A stretch of 64,000 bases of DNA from Climacteris rufus (lineage: Eukaryota; Chordata; Aves; Passeriformes; Climacteridae): contig VZRZ01003935.1 of assembly GCA_013398175.1 (NCBI GenBank), forward strand, positions 5,110-69,109. The letters are read 5' to 3'. Below, piece after piece: positions 62,546 to 64,000 of the stretch. The notes beneath the pieces were generated by a model, which was given only the letters and a program-made list of their open reading frames with translations, was not told the DNA's origin and ran no database searches. The position numbers were made by a program, and so were the translations under genes. Each line of letters opens with the position of its first letter. Within the stretch, counting starts at the first letter, position 1.

Positions 62546-64000
62546 GTTATAAAAAATAATTTTCCAATTATTCTTAATTGCTTGTGTGTTTGTTTCTTCA
62601 TTTTTCAGTATCTTAAGTTAAAATACTATTCAAAGATAATTCATGGTTATTCCATTTAATTGGAATTACATCATATGGGAGGCATAGACCATCCTCATCA
62701 CTTGACTGTGAAAGTACATTCTGTACTATGTAAAGCAGTAAGGTTCACATCTGTTATGTAGGGCTCATTCAAATCACTCAATCAAAATGAAAAACCCTTT
62801 ATACAATGATGGGGTGGGGGATTGTTTTTTTGTTTGCTTCTTTCAATCACTGGAATTGAGATAATGACTAACATTATAGATCTTCTCTCCCCGAGAAAGT
62901 CAAAGAAAAAATAAGGAGATCAGAACTGTGCACTTTCAGTACAGGAATTTTTTTAGTGTGATTTTTTATTCCCTTCATTCCTGCTAAAATGCCATTTAAA
63001 CATAAATATTTTCAGTGCTTAAAAGGTAAGATCCCTCTTTTGTATAATCATTAGACCTCTTATGTGTGTTACTGTTTCTTGTCTTTGAGTGAAAATCAGA
63101 TTGCTATACTCAATCTAACTTTCCTCAGTTCCATTTTCTTAATAGCCTATGTTCAATCAGTTTATATGATTATTTATTCAAAAGGTCCTAAGGTAAAGAG
63201 TCATCATCTAATAAATTCTTTAGCTCTTCTTTTTGCATAGCAATTAAAGGAGATGAGGTTTTTCATTTAAAGTGTATGGAATATATAATGTTCAGTGACA
63301 CAAATCAACTGAAACTCTAACTCAGATTTTTTGAAAACATTGCTTTTGAATTCCTCTTATTTATTCATCATGTTTCATATATTCTCTTCACGTATATTTC
63401 AGTTGATGTAAATCCAAGTTTCATCTAGATAGACTAAAATATTTCTTCATTTGAAAGTGTCAGCACTTACTGCATCTCAGCTCCTGTATTTTTGTGACTT
63501 AGAATTTTATTTGATATGTCCTACTTTATGTCTCCATTGCCATGTACCGCTGGAGAGAGCATTTATGTATGAAAGAGCATTCAAAATAAAAGTAACTCCT
63601 TAATATTTTGTCATTCTCAGCATTTCTTGTGGTTTTATATATATGAATAATGCAAAGAAACATTAATTAATCGCATATGGTTAATGAAGACATTTGGCTG
63701 TAAAAACAAAAGATACAGGCTTTCTTTAATTTGCTATCAAAAATTAATGGCACTTTTCAAGTCTCTAAGCCCCAGACAAAACGGGGAAATTAAAACGTAT
63801 TGTTCAAAACACAAATGCATGGAAATAATTACATTGCCCTGACATATAATCAGAAGGTTTGTGCTTCAGAGGGAGTGCTGACCTGAAATCTCTTCCTAGC
63901 CCAGTGCTCATTCTGTAGACCAGATTAAGCGTCTCTTAGGTTTTTCAAGATTTGGAAAGGCAAAGAAAGGCAATATAAGGCAAAATATTTTCAGAGGTGT
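62546..64000. other. AT-rich unannotated stretch to window end
   Basis: No gene recognised. About 63610-63860 lacks any repeat and has clusters of TAATTA/TTAATTAAT-type motifs, so it could be conserved regulatory DNA. This is not testable from the sequence alone. Confidence 0.4.

Overview
This window looks like a gene-free stretch of a bird genome, most likely a perching bird (oscine passerine). It is AT-rich with short GC-rich islands. I found no credible protein-coding exon, rRNA or functional tRNA. Every open reading frame I inspected is short and is explained by transposon debris, simple repeats or chance. The avian call rests on many CR1 LINE fragments, on LTRs of ERVL and ERVK type that match avian families I recognise by eye, and on a tRNA-Ile-derived SINE with a CR1-like tail at 14.43-14.57 kb. 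That SINE type is known from passerines (TguSINE1).

Layout. 0-1.4 kb holds the edge of an ERVK-type LTR and a long CR1 fragment. 1.4-14.4 kb is AT-rich sequence with scattered CR1 pieces at 3.2, 5.4, 8.7 and 9.3 kb. The SINE follows, then a near-perfect AAAAGG array of about 110 units (17.08-17.75 kb). 17.8-29.8 kb is mostly unique AT-rich sequence with microsatellites and one copy of an unclassified dispersed repeat (26.66 kb). 29.8-33.2 kb is a transposon cluster: a CR1, an ERVK solo LTR, and an older LTR interrupted by an ERVL solo LTR. 33.2-44.6 kb is again mostly unique. 44.6-50.8 kb is an LTR hotspot with five LTR units. 55.4-59.6 kb holds four more LTRs. The second copy of the unclassified repeat lies at 61.7 kb, inverted relative to the first.

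For eight LTRs I could find exact target-site duplications of 5 or 6 bp, which fixes their ends to the base or within one base. All of them are solo LTRs, meaning the proviral interior was lost by recombination between the two LTRs. Nothing here works as an operon or pathway. The window records repeated retroelement insertion into noncoding DNA. I found no undescribed biological system. The most useful observations are the SINE, the very long pure hexanucleotide array, the nested and inverted LTR pairs, CREB/ATF-type sites in two unrelated LTR promoters, a 69-bp tandem duplication, and the unclassified repeat pair.
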